Below are positions 18,342-26,093 of a stretch of DNA of 53,706 nucleotides, piece by piece. Location of the stretch: NCBI GenBank assembly GCA_027488195.1, contig JAIYCD010000028.1:1-53706 (forward strand), written 5' to 3'. The stretch is from Acetobacteraceae bacterium. Its GTDB lineage: Bacteria > Pseudomonadota > Alphaproteobacteria > Acetobacterales > Acetobacteraceae. Under the pieces are notes generated by a model. That model was not told the DNA's origin, did no database searches, and saw nothing but the letters and a program-made list of their open reading frames with translations. Numbering within the stretch: the stretch's first letter is position 1; the number at the start of each line of letters is the position of its first letter. Both the position numbers and the translations under genes were made by a program.

Positions 18342-18660
18342 TCCCCACCCCCGCCTGCGAGCCAGCCGCGCCCCAAGGGAGTGCACCCTCCAAGGTGTCG
18401 ACGCGGCCTGAGCGTCGAGCCGCAATCTGCCTTACCCGCATGCGCCAGATGACAACACCAAAGCAAATTTACAACAAACTTAGTATCATACTTTTGAAGA
18501 CCAAATGAAGATCCAATAATCTACATTCGCTCTTATTGACTTTTTGCCTATTCCTCGCGCACTCTAAGTCGCTTTGCACGCCTCGCGCTCAATTGGACGG
18601 AATCCAGGAGAGCGCCGCTTCATATTTTATATATTTCTATATTCATGCAAGAGAATGATG
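18342..18660. promoter_or_regulatory. AT-rich divergent promoter region of the two mitofilin-like genes
   Basis: These 319 bases separate the divergent mitofilin-like genes. The part 18440-18655 is unusually AT-rich. A TTGACT at 18536-18541 could be a -35 box of the plus-strand operon, but no good -10 at 17 bp is seen. The region contains no gene that I can support. Confidence 0.5.
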
Positions 18661-19527
18661 ATGAATGGCGCTGGCAACTACGATACAGGGGGTGTTGAGC
18701 AAGCATTCCGCCGGAGGTTAATCCCTAAAGTCTACTGGGTCGGCGCTGGCTTCCTGCTAGCCGCAGCCCTTATCTTCGCTTCGGGCGCCTATATTGGTGC
18801 CTTGGTGTTGAATCCGGCCCGCTCGGGAAACGGACCCGCGTCGACGCCGCTTCCCGAGCATGCCCCCGCAGAGGTTCGCCTGCGTGCCCTCGAACTGGCT
18901 CTCGCCCAGCGCGCCCAGCAATGGGAGGCCGTCGAGGCGCGGCTGCATGAGCAGGCGCGTCGCCCACAGAGCGCTCCGGTTGCCGCCGCCGGGCAGGGAG
19001 AGCGCTTCCTCGTCGCTTTGATCTACCTGCAAGGCGTCATCGCCAGCTCGCGCCCCTGGCAGCGCGAATTGCAGATCGTGATGAACCTGGCGACATCCGG
19101 CCAGATTCCCCGCCCCCTCGCGGAGACATTGGCCAGCCATGCCGCGCGCGGCCTGCCCACCGAAGCTGAACTGCGCGAGCGTTTCATGACCCTGACGCCC
19201 CTGTTGCTGGAGCGGGCGCCCAGCGAGGGGGACATGCTCACCCGCGTCTCCGACTTCGCCCGCTCGGTCCTTGCCGGCATCGGCCTCGCTTCTCGGCCCG
19301 CTCCGGGCGGTACGGAGGCCGCGCTCAACAGCATCGGCGAACGCCTTCGGCGCCGTGACCTGTCGGGTGCGCTGGCGGATATCGCGGCACTGGATGAAGC
19401 GCTGCAGCCACTCCTGGCGGGCTGGGTCGCCCAGGCCCGCGCGCGCCTCGCCGTCGAGCAGGCGATCCAGGAGACATTGTTGCCCGCGCTGGCGGGCGGC
19501 CGCTCACCTGCCGCGAGCCCCCGCTGA
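18661..19527 (+). CDS. Mitofilin/Mic60-like membrane protein, paralogue 2
   Basis: This protein of about 288 residues has a cytoplasmic N terminus, one membrane span (about 25-49, VYWVGAGFLLAAALIFASGAY), a helical segment (70-100) and a mitofilin-type C-terminal half. Shared with paralogue 1 are HAARGLPTEAELRERF against APRGLPTMTDLREGF, and AGWVAQARARLAVEQAI against AAWLAQARMRLTAEAAL. Three ATGs lie together (18655, 18658, 18661); the third is best spaced from AAGAG. It leads the plus-strand arm of the cluster, and the PstS-like gene follows after 79 bp. Such a membrane-tethered protein could act as an envelope scaffold. Confidence 0.75.
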   Translation: MNGAGNYDTGGVEQAFRRRLIPKVYWVGAGFLLAAALIFASGAYIGALVLNPARSGNGPASTPLPEHAPAEVRLRALELALAQRAQQWEAVEARLHEQARRPQSAPVAAAGQGERFLVALIYLQGVIASSRPWQRELQIVMNLATSGQIPRPLAETLASHAARGLPTEAELRERFMTLTPLLLERAPSEGDMLTRVSDFARSVLAGIGLASRPAPGGTEAALNSIGERLRRRDLSGALADIAALDEALQPLLAGWVAQARARLAVEQAIQETLLPALAGGRSPAASPR

Positions 19528-19606
19528 TGCCGGGCGCCACGACCGAATACGTCCCTGTACCGGCAGTTCGACCTGCCGCCCGCCCCAACGTCTTGGAGAG
19601 TGTGCC

Positions 19607-20677
19607 TTGAGCAAAATCCTTCTTGCCACCGCGTCAGTTCTCGGACTCATCGGGGCGGTATCGGTCCCGGCCTCGGCGCAACCGGCAATGGTGTTGCGCG
19701 ACCGCCTCCTGATCGTCAGCTCGGAGACGGCGAACCGCCTGACGCGGAGAATTGCCGAGTTCCATAGCGACCAACGCCAGGGCGCCGCGTTCCCGCCGGA
19801 AGTGCGCGCGGTCGGCTCCAACACGGCGCTCGACCTGTTCTGCGCCGGCGTCGGCCCGGCCACGCCGGACATCGCGGTGACGACGCGGCGCATGCCGCGC
19901 TCAACCGCCGAAACCTGCCGCGCCAACGGGGTCCAGGACATCGTGGAGATCCGGATCGGCATGGGTGCTCTGGTCATCGCCGCGCGCCGTGGCGATCCCA
20001 TCCAGGCGCTCACCTCGCGGCAGGTCTACGAGGGCCTCGCGGCGGAGCGTGCCAGCGACGAGGGCTTCATCAGCAATCCCGACCAGACGTGGGCTGATGT
20101 GTCGCCCGGCCTGCCGGCCGTCCCCATCCGGTTTCTCGTACCCGATGAGAGTAGCGGGACGCGCAGCCTGTTCGAGGACCTGGTCATGGAAGCTGGCTGC
20201 CGCGGCGTGCGGCAGATCCGCCTGCTGTTCGAAGCGCCTTACCGGCGGTCCAAGTGCGTGACGTTGCGCGCCGATGGCGTCATCCGCGAATTGGACCCGC
20301 TCGATGCTCCGGCGCAGCTGCTGGCCTCGCCGCCGGGAACGCTCGCCGTTCTCACTAATACGCAGGTGCTGGAAAGCGGCGGCAATTTGGTGGCCCTGTC
20401 TCTGGACGGCATCAGCCCAACGGCCGCCACCGTCGCGTCCCTGGAATACAACCAGACGCGCACGGTGTTCGTGTATGCGAAGCGTCAGCACGCGCGAAAC
20501 AACCAGGGCGTGGGCGTGGTGCGCGGCATTCATGAATTCCTCGCAGATGCGACAGCCGAAGCGATGACCGGCCCCGGGGGAATGCTTTCGGGCGCAGGTC
20601 TGATCTCCCTGCAGCCGGCGGACCGTGAAGCCCAACGCCGCATCGCCGCGAACATGACGCTGATGACCGATCGCTGA
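19607..20677 (+). CDS. PstS-like periplasmic substrate-binding protein
   Basis: This 356-residue exported protein (signal cut near ASAQP, residue 25) has the fold signature of phosphate-type binding proteins: VSSETANRLTRRIAEF, AVGSNTALDLFCAGVG, PDIAVTTRRM, GALVIAARRGDPIQALTSRQVYEGL and LVPDESSGTRSLFEDLVM. In the PstS family the SGTR loop and the GS loop bind the anion. No PstCAB genes are here, so it is not a standard phosphate transporter; relatives take part in signalling or envelope assembly. The start is TTG at 19607, with GGAGAG 6 nt upstream. Confidence 0.8.
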   Translation: MSKILLATASVLGLIGAVSVPASAQPAMVLRDRLLIVSSETANRLTRRIAEFHSDQRQGAAFPPEVRAVGSNTALDLFCAGVGPATPDIAVTTRRMPRSTAETCRANGVQDIVEIRIGMGALVIAARRGDPIQALTSRQVYEGLAAERASDEGFISNPDQTWADVSPGLPAVPIRFLVPDESSGTRSLFEDLVMEAGCRGVRQIRLLFEAPYRRSKCVTLRADGVIRELDPLDAPAQLLASPPGTLAVLTNTQVLESGGNLVALSLDGISPTAATVASLEYNQTRTVFVYAKRQHARNNQGVGVVRGIHEFLADATAEAMTGPGGMLSGAGLISLQPADREAQRRIAANMTLMTDR

Positions 20678-20703
20678 TCCACGCAAAGAACGGAGCGACC
20701 CCG

Positions 20704-21438
20704 ATGACCATTCCCCGCCTAGCGCCCGCCATCGCCGTCGCGCTCGCACTCACGAGCGTGCCCCTCCACGCCACGGCGCAGCCGGCCCCCGCGCCAACGG
20801 CGGCGCCGGCCACCATCGCGATTCCGCTGCAGGACCCGCCTGACCCCTCGGTCCTTGAGCGGGCCGGACAGGCCTGGGACAGCCTCATCGGCATCTTCCG
20901 CTTCGGCTCCACTACCTCTGACATGATGCGGCGGCGGGCCATGGCCGCGCGTGGCCAAAGCACCGCAGATCTGGATTTCAGCGTATTGATGGATATCGCG
21001 GGCTACAAGTTGAAGGAAATCGAGAGCGTCGTCGGGATCGTGCCACATTTCAGCATGACCTTCGGTCAGGCGCGCGACCTGACCGAGGCCGACCGCGAGT
21101 ATCTCGAGCGCATCCTCGACCGGCATGCCCGCAACCATGGAGGCCCGCTTGCCTGGGCGCAGCGCGCCATTGTCCATGCCGTCCTGGAGGCCTCGGACCT
21201 TGGCGGGCTCGCCATCGATAAGGTCGAGATCGATTTCCTGCCGCTGCCCCGCGTGAAGTTCGTGCTGGCGCCGGCGGATGCACCGCTCGGCCTGGATGCG
21301 GCACGGATCATGCGCGCGGTGGACCAGCTCAATCGGCGCATGCAACTTCAGTCCCCGGGCCGGCCCGCTTTCCAGATCCCTCAGCCCACACCAGGGTCCG
21401 GTCAGCAGCAGCGCGCGGCCATGCTGTCGCTGAACTGA
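20704..21438 (+). CDS. Secreted protein of unknown function (244 aa)
   Basis: The protein has a clear signal peptide (cut near ATAQP, residue 25), a Pro/Ala-rich linker and a mostly helical body with the strings AWDSLIGIFRFGSTTSDMM, MDIAGYKLKEIESVVGIVP and DREYLERILDRHAR. A segment KVEIDFLPLPRVKFVLAP looks like beta strands. No family is recognised. GGAG lies 8 nt before the ATG. It is 26 bp after the PstS-like gene and is followed by a hairpin (21451-21477), so it probably ends the first transcription unit of the plus arm. Confidence 0.7.
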   Translation: MTIPRLAPAIAVALALTSVPLHATAQPAPAPTAAPATIAIPLQDPPDPSVLERAGQAWDSLIGIFRFGSTTSDMMRRRAMAARGQSTADLDFSVLMDIAGYKLKEIESVVGIVPHFSMTFGQARDLTEADREYLERILDRHARNHGGPLAWAQRAIVHAVLEASDLGGLAIDKVEIDFLPLPRVKFVLAPADAPLGLDAARIMRAVDQLNRRMQLQSPGRPAFQIPQPTPGSGQQQRAAMLSLN

Positions 21439-21450
21439 GCCGCGCGGGGT

Positions 21451-21477
21451 GGGGAGGCGCAGCTTAGGCGCCGCCCC
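21451..21477. terminator. Hairpin after the 244-aa secreted protein gene
   Basis: GGGGAGGCGC-AGCTTAG-GCGCCGCCCC forms a 10-bp stem with one mismatch, 12 bp after the stop at 21438. No T run follows; a weak or Rho-assisted terminator is plausible. Confidence 0.45.
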
Positions 21478-21540
21478 GCCGAACTTCATGCGCTTGCGTG
21501 CTGCGGATGCCGGTGCGCGCCGACATTAGGAAAAGGTCTG

Positions 21541-21978
21541 ATGATGACTACATCTGACGTAGCCGCCCGTGGGCGCTTCGGTGAGTTGGTTAAACTGCAC
21601 GCGCATGGCCGACGTTACCTCGCCCGTGACGAGGAGCGCCGCCTGCTCGAGGATGGCGTGACCCGCTACAACCTCACCCTGGATGAGGCGCGCAGTGCCC
21701 TGCGCTCGGCGGCGGCGGAGGAACACCTTGTGCTGGAAGGCGAGCTAGACGTGGCGGGCGAGCAGCTGCTGCGGACCCTCGCGGATCCGCGCGGACGCGT
21801 GTCGCGCAACGACTTCCGGAAGGCCGCCGCCTTCTACCGCGCACGGGCCGGTCACGCCGTGACCGAGCTCGAGTCCCAGCGGCGCCTCAAGCGCATCATG
21901 GAGGAAGCGGACCTGAAGCCGGCGCGGAGCGGGCGCATCATTCGCACACGCCGCTGGTATCGCCAGATCCCGAGCTAG
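21541..21978 (+). CDS. Small protein made of a novel domain shared with the carbonic-anhydrase-like protein
   Basis: This 145-residue soluble protein has no signal peptide. Residues 31-141 align with residues 211-322 of the protein encoded at 25074-26093: LLEDGVTRYNLTLDEA against LLSQGVTRYGLSAREV, then DPRGRVSRNDFRKAAAFYR against DARGRIARQDVRTAAQLYR, VTELES against VTEAEA, and RTRRW against RSTRW. It is highly charged and probably all-helical. I recognise no described family. AGGAAAAGG lies just upstream of the ATGs at 21541 and 21544. The free-standing copy may partner with, or regulate, the fused copy. Confidence 0.7.
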   Translation: MMTTSDVAARGRFGELVKLHAHGRRYLARDEERRLLEDGVTRYNLTLDEARSALRSAAAEEHLVLEGELDVAGEQLLRTLADPRGRVSRNDFRKAAAFYRARAGHAVTELESQRRLKRIMEEADLKPARSGRIIRTRRWYRQIPS

Positions 21979-21981
21979 AGC

Positions 21982-22194
21982 ATGTCGCGGGCGCATGAGT
22001 TGACGCCGTATGGACAAGACCTTGCCGCGCCCGTGATCCGGCGCCCCGCTGCTCCGACCCCGGCGTATCATGCCCCACCCGCCCGCGCCGCCCCTGCCGT
22101 CGATGTCGCAGCCGGCGACGTGCTGACGGTACGGAGGCCACCGCCCCCCCCTCGCCCCGCGCCGCAGTCGCCAACTCCTCGGACAGCACCATGA
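21982..22194 (+). CDS. Short proline-rich reading frame (70 aa), doubtful
   Basis: The frame starts on ATG 3 nt after the previous stop and ends with a TGA that overlaps the DUF4239 start as ATGA, which is the style of translational coupling seen elsewhere in this window. The product would be rich in Pro, Ala and Arg (RRPPPPPRPAPQSPTPRT) with no known domain. It could equally be a non-coding spacer that happens to be open, and no clear Shine-Dalgarno sequence is seen. Confidence 0.35.
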   Translation: MSRAHELTPYGQDLAAPVIRRPAAPTPAYHAPPARAAPAVDVAAGDVLTVRRPPPPPRPAPQSPTPRTAP

Positions 22195-22991
22195 ACACGC
22201 TCTGGGCATATGACATCGCGGCGCTGCCCCTCCTCTACGCGGCGCTCATCATGATTGGCGTACCGCTGCTGCTTGCCATCATCGTCGGTGTGGTTATCTC
22301 GTCGCTCTTCACGCCGCAGGAATTCGCCCAGAACGCCTTCATGGTCTCAATGAAGTTCGGTTTCGTGGTGCAGGTCTATGCCGTGGTCGCCGCCCTCACC
22401 CTGGTCGGCGCCTGGGACATCTACCAGACATCGCGTGACCAGGTGCAGCGGGAAACCGGGGCGCTCTACCTCCTGGCGCACGCCGTGGACACGTACGCCC
22501 TCCCTCAGCAGGCGCCAGCCCGCAACGAGATGCGCGCCGCCATCCGGAACTACGCCTCCTCCGTCGCCTTCGGCGACTGGGCTCAGATGAAGGCCGGCGT
22601 TCACTCCCACACGTCGGACGCGGCCTATACGCGGCTGGCGAGGGCCTTCATGGATGTGGAGCCGGTGACGGGGGCGCAGCAGGGCGTCGCGCAGAATACG
22701 CCGGAATGGCTGGCGAGAGTGGCCGAGTCACGGATCGGGCGCCTGTCGGTGAGCACGCGGGCCCTGTCGCAATTGATCTGGCTGCTCTGCATCGCGGTCT
22801 CGGTGAGCGTGCTGTCCTTCCAGTGGCTCTTCACGGGCAGCAACAACGTGATCCACATCGCACTGGGCGCCGGCAGCGCGATTGTCGTCGGCGGGGTGCT
22901 GCTGGTGGCGCTCAAGCTCTCCTACCCGTTCATCGGCAGCCCCCCGCTGCTCTCACCCGGCCCGTTCTTCCAGCTGATGGAACTGCCATGA
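22191..22991 (+). CDS. DUF4239 (bestrophin-like) membrane protein
   Basis: This 266-residue inner-membrane protein has two N-terminal membrane spans (about 9-40 and 52-75) and two C-terminal ones (about 192-212 and 220-240) around a helical central loop. The middle shows the DUF4239 pattern: GFVVQVYAVVAALTLVGAWDIYQ, QVQRETGALYLLAHAV, NYASSVAFGDWAQM, and ALKLSYPFIGSPPLLSPGPF near the end. This family is distantly related to bestrophins, which pass chloride or bicarbonate; transport by this protein is unproven. Start at 22191 is supported by the ATGA overlap only. It lies in the plus arm beside carbonic-anhydrase-like genes. Confidence 0.75.
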   Translation: MNTLWAYDIAALPLLYAALIMIGVPLLLAIIVGVVISSLFTPQEFAQNAFMVSMKFGFVVQVYAVVAALTLVGAWDIYQTSRDQVQRETGALYLLAHAVDTYALPQQAPARNEMRAAIRNYASSVAFGDWAQMKAGVHSHTSDAAYTRLARAFMDVEPVTGAQQGVAQNTPEWLARVAESRIGRLSVSTRALSQLIWLLCIAVSVSVLSFQWLFTGSNNVIHIALGAGSAIVVGGVLLVALKLSYPFIGSPPLLSPGPFFQLMELP

Positions 22992-23020
22992 CCGGGTGGT
23001 GGTTCTTCGGGGCATGTTCC

Positions 23021-23623
23021 TCAGTGAGCGGGACTTCCGGCGTAGCGCCAGCGCTGGAACGCGACCAACGCAATGGGGATCGCCCAGAAACTCAGCTGCG
23101 CCAGCGCCCAGGCGAGCAGGTTGACGCCGTAGTCGAGGAGCAGCGCCGTCCAGGCGGCGATGACGAGAAAGGCCAGCATGGCGCGCAGGCGCGCCATGCC
23201 GCGCCACCAGCGCAGCACCAGCAGCGAGGCGCTGGCGAGCGCGGCGATCGCCAGCCAGGCGATGACCAGCGGCAGCGCCTCCCCGTTTCCCGCGAGGGCG
23301 CCGGCGGCCCCGCGGAAACTCCGCCCGCACGGCAGCGCGTAGAGGAACAGGAACTCCCGCAAGCCGACCCACCAGATGGCGTCCGCAGCGAAGATTCGAT
23401 GCGGCGCGAACTCCGCGAAGTGCGGGGCGGCCAGCAGCAGGACCACCCCGGTGCAGGCGCCACAGGCCAGGGCAAGGCTGTGGAAGAGCGGCACCGCCTC
23501 CGCATCCTCCGGTGCCAGCAACGCGTACATCGCGCTGCCGATCCGCTGCGCCACCAGCGCGATCAGCACGGCGACGAGCGTGCCCAGGATGTCGAACAGA
23601 GGGAACGCTTCGAGGGTCGGCAA
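23021..23623 (-). CDS. Multi-pass membrane protein of unknown function
   Basis: This 200-residue protein has about five membrane spans (FDILGTLVAVLIALVAQ, FHSLALACGACTGVVLLLAA, LPLVIAWLAIAALASASLLVL, LRAMLAFLVIAAWTALLL, AQLSFWAIPIALVAF). No family is recognised. The start is TTG at 23623 with GGAG 8-9 nt upstream. It is the only minus-strand gene inside the plus arm of the cluster; its start is 27 bp from the divergent 23651 start, so the two must share a very compact promoter region or one start lies further in. Confidence 0.65.
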   Translation of the reverse strand: MPTLEAFPLFDILGTLVAVLIALVAQRIGSAMYALLAPEDAEAVPLFHSLALACGACTGVVLLLAAPHFAEFAPHRIFAADAIWWVGLREFLFLYALPCGRSFRGAAGALAGNGEALPLVIAWLAIAALASASLLVLRWWRGMARLRAMLAFLVIAAWTALLLDYGVNLLAWALAQLSFWAIPIALVAFQRWRYAGSPAH

Positions 23624-23650
23624 ACGAACTTCTCCAAACAGCCGCCGCGC

Positions 23651-24670
23651 TTGTTAACACGGCTGCGGTCAGGTTGCGCCAGTGGCTTGCTCCTGGCCGG
23701 CCTCGCGGCGGCGCTCCTGCCCCTCCCGGCGGCGGGCCAGGGTGCGGGGGCACCACCCGTCCCGGTAGAGACCTGTGGGCCGCGCGGGATGCCGACCGAG
23801 GGGCAGGCAGCTATGCGCGCTGCGCTGGAAGCCGCACGGCAGGACATCGTGGGAATGACGACCCGCCTGGCCGCCGACGCCGCATCGGCCCGCTTCGCCG
23901 AATCCCGCGAGCAGGTGCCCGCTTTTGGCGCCTGGGCCTATGATTGGGTCCAGTCCTACATCAGCTCCTACCGGATGCTCAGCCAATTGGCTGCCTCCCT
24001 CGCCGATGCCGCGAGCGACGAGGCCATGCCGCGCGCGGCCGTCATCATTGAGCGGATGTCGGCCCCGATGCGGGACGAATTCCGCCGGCGCGTGGTCGAG
24101 CCGGCGGACAGGAACGGCAGCCTCGCTTCCGACCTGGAGCAAATCGGCAGGATCGTGGACGCGGTGTGGCTCGAGGCCTTGCAGGATGCAGCTCACCTCC
24201 TGCCACCCGCCGCGGCATCCGCGGCGTCGGCCCCGGGCTTGGCCACGCCCACGCCGGACAGCGCGTGGTCCATGGCCCTCGAGATCAGCGACGACCCGAC
24301 AGCGATCTTCGTGCGTTCGATGCGCCCGATGGCCGCGCGCGTCGGCGTGTTCGCGATGCGCGCCACGGAGGTGGGTTCCGCCTTCGCGACGGGCGGGGGA
24401 ATCGGCTACGCGCTTGGCGGCGCCAGCGGCCTGGCCCTGGGGATGGTCGCGGGCATTGGCATCTACTGGGGCTTCGACTGGGCCCTCAACCGGCTCGACG
24501 CGGCATGGAACCGTATCGAGTTCGAGAACCAGGCGCTGCGGTCCATCGGCGCGCTTGAGGCCCGCTTCGTCGAGCTTGCCCGCCACACGGCGGGCTCCGT
24601 CCTGGATCAGCGCATCGCCTCCCTCACGGCCGCCGGAGCTGGCTGCCGTCGACCAGCCGCCGCCCGATGA
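23651..24670 (+). CDS. Exported protein with glycine-rich membrane segment (unknown function)
   Basis: The frame is assigned a TTG start at 23651, giving about 339 residues with a signal peptide cut near AAGQG (residue 29). The body is helical (RAALEAARQDIVGMTTRL, YDWVQSYISSYRMLSQLAAS) and near residues 235-280 there is a Gly-rich hydrophobic hairpin (GGGIGYALGGASGLALGMVAG) followed by FDWALNRLDAAWNRIEFENQAL. No family is recognised. No good Shine-Dalgarno sequence precedes the start, so it is uncertain. Its stop overlaps the DUF6524 start as ATGA. Confidence 0.65.
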   Translation: MLTRLRSGCASGLLLAGLAAALLPLPAAGQGAGAPPVPVETCGPRGMPTEGQAAMRAALEAARQDIVGMTTRLAADAASARFAESREQVPAFGAWAYDWVQSYISSYRMLSQLAASLADAASDEAMPRAAVIIERMSAPMRDEFRRRVVEPADRNGSLASDLEQIGRIVDAVWLEALQDAAHLLPPAAASAASAPGLATPTPDSAWSMALEISDDPTAIFVRSMRPMAARVGVFAMRATEVGSAFATGGGIGYALGGASGLALGMVAGIGIYWGFDWALNRLDAAWNRIEFENQALRSIGALEARFVELARHTAGSVLDQRIASLTAAGAGCRRPAAAR

Positions 24671-25077
24671 CCGCGCGTTTCAGCTGGCAGGGGATCGTCG
24701 CCCGCACGCTCTTCAGCGCGACCATGGTCTTCATGGTCTACAACCCCTCAGGTCATTCCTATGTGCACTGGGTGTCGGGCGGATTTTCGCCCTTCTGGCC
24801 GAAGTTCACCATCGGGCTGCTCCTCCTGCTGGCCCATGGCGCGATCTGGGGCACCATCATCGGCGTGCTGAAGTGGCACGGCGTGCTGCTCGTCACGCTG
24901 ACGCTCATCGGCGCCTGGATCAGCATCGCGCAGCTGTTCGGCACGGGCGGGACGGCCAGCACGACGCGGTTTACCATCCTGCTGTGCATCCTCACCATGC
25001 TCTACTCCATCGGTTTGTCGTGGTCCTTGATCCACCACCGCCTCTCCGGCATCACCCATGTGGAAACCATCAAATGA
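24667..25077 (+). CDS. DUF6524-like small membrane protein
   Basis: This 136-residue protein has four membrane spans and the signature start FSWQGIVARTLFSATMVFMVYNPSGHSYVHW, typical of the small membrane family DUF6524 (assigned from memory of the family). The role of that family is unknown. Both ends overlap neighbours as ATGA (24667-24670 and 25074-25077), so the exported protein, DUF6524 and carbonic-anhydrase-like genes must be translated together. Confidence 0.7.
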   Translation: MTARFSWQGIVARTLFSATMVFMVYNPSGHSYVHWVSGGFSPFWPKFTIGLLLLLAHGAIWGTIIGVLKWHGVLLVTLTLIGAWISIAQLFGTGGTASTTRFTILLCILTMLYSIGLSWSLIHHRLSGITHVETIK

Positions 25078-26093
25078 GCGGCAACACCCCGGCGCAACCC
25101 AGCAAGGCGGACGCCTTCCTTGTCTCCTGCATCGACCCGCGCCTGACGGATGACACCACATTCCTGCAGGCGGCCCTGGGCCGCACGGACCGCTACAGCG
25201 AGATGCGGATCGCGGGCGCGGCGCTGGCGGCAGTAGACACCGCGCGTCCCGCCTGGGGGACGGCCCTGTGGGAGAACCTGGACGCGTCGATCGCCCTGCA
25301 CGGCGTCCGCAAGGTGATCTTCATCAATCACCGCGACTGCGGCGCCATGAACCTGTGGGCGGGCCGAAACCTGCAGGATGATCCGGCCGAGGAGCTGCGT
25401 ATCCATGGGGACGTCCTGCGGGAAGCGGCGGCCCGGGTGCGGCAGCGCCATCCAAACCTGCTTGTCGAGATCAAGCTGATGGACCTCGACGGGAGCGCGC
25501 GCGTGTTGCCGTGCCCAGCCTGCGTGCCAAGCGGCTTCAGGGCCGAGGCGGTCAGCCCCGCCACGCGCAGCATCGCGGTCGCCTCGCTTGGGGCAGGGGC
25601 GATCATCCGAGCGCCGGGCGCGTCCTCCCCGGGCGCCGATCAGGCGGGCTTCGAGCAACTCGTGCGGGTGCGCTCCTCATCAGCGGGCACGCTCGATCCA
25701 TCGGCCGAGCTGGAACTTCTCTCGCAAGGCGTGACCCGCTACGGCCTTTCCGCACGGGAGGTGAAGGAAATCCGCTCGGAGGTGGCGCAAGCCACCCGCC
25801 AGCCCTCCCCCGAAACCGCGAACGCCGAGGTGGCGACCTACCTGGCGACGCAAACCGATGCGCGCGGCCGCATCGCCCGGCAGGACGTCCGGACCGCCGC
25901 GCAGCTCTACCGGCGACTGACGCGTGTCCGCGTCACCGAGGCGGAGGCCGAGGCCCACGTCGCGCGCATTGCCGAAACCAAGGGGCTAAGGGCGCGGCCA
26001 TCCGGCATCTGGCCCTTCCGCTCAACCCGCTGGCTCGCGGACCTGTCGGCCCGCGCCGTGACGCTCCCCAGGCCGGCCGGCGCCAGAGCATGA
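25074..26093 (+). CDS. Carbonic-anhydrase-like protein with novel C-terminal domain
   Basis: This 339-residue protein has no signal peptide. Residues 12-175 resemble beta-carbonic anhydrases: CIDPR (Cys19, Asp21, Arg23) and NHRDCGA (His86, Cys89) form the C, H, C zinc set plus the Asp-Arg pair. The spacing and the lack of the usual GN and LGCADSR context mark a distant branch, so catalytic activity is not certain. Residues 211-322 are a domain also found alone in the gene at 21541-21978. It is the last gene of the plus arm, coupled to DUF6524 by ATGA. The domain may recruit the enzyme to the membrane proteins. Confidence 0.75.
   Translation: MSGNTPAQPSKADAFLVSCIDPRLTDDTTFLQAALGRTDRYSEMRIAGAALAAVDTARPAWGTALWENLDASIALHGVRKVIFINHRDCGAMNLWAGRNLQDDPAEELRIHGDVLREAAARVRQRHPNLLVEIKLMDLDGSARVLPCPACVPSGFRAEAVSPATRSIAVASLGAGAIIRAPGASSPGADQAGFEQLVRVRSSSAGTLDPSAELELLSQGVTRYGLSAREVKEIRSEVAQATRQPSPETANAEVATYLATQTDARGRIARQDVRTAAQLYRRLTRVRVTEAEAEAHVARIAETKGLRARPSGIWPFRSTRWLADLSARAVTLPRPAGARA

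Noticed and set aside
22706-23650. Long N-terminal extension of the exported protein at 23651
   Set aside because: The extension is in the shadow of the DUF4239 and minus-strand membrane protein genes; the signal peptide starts only after 23651.
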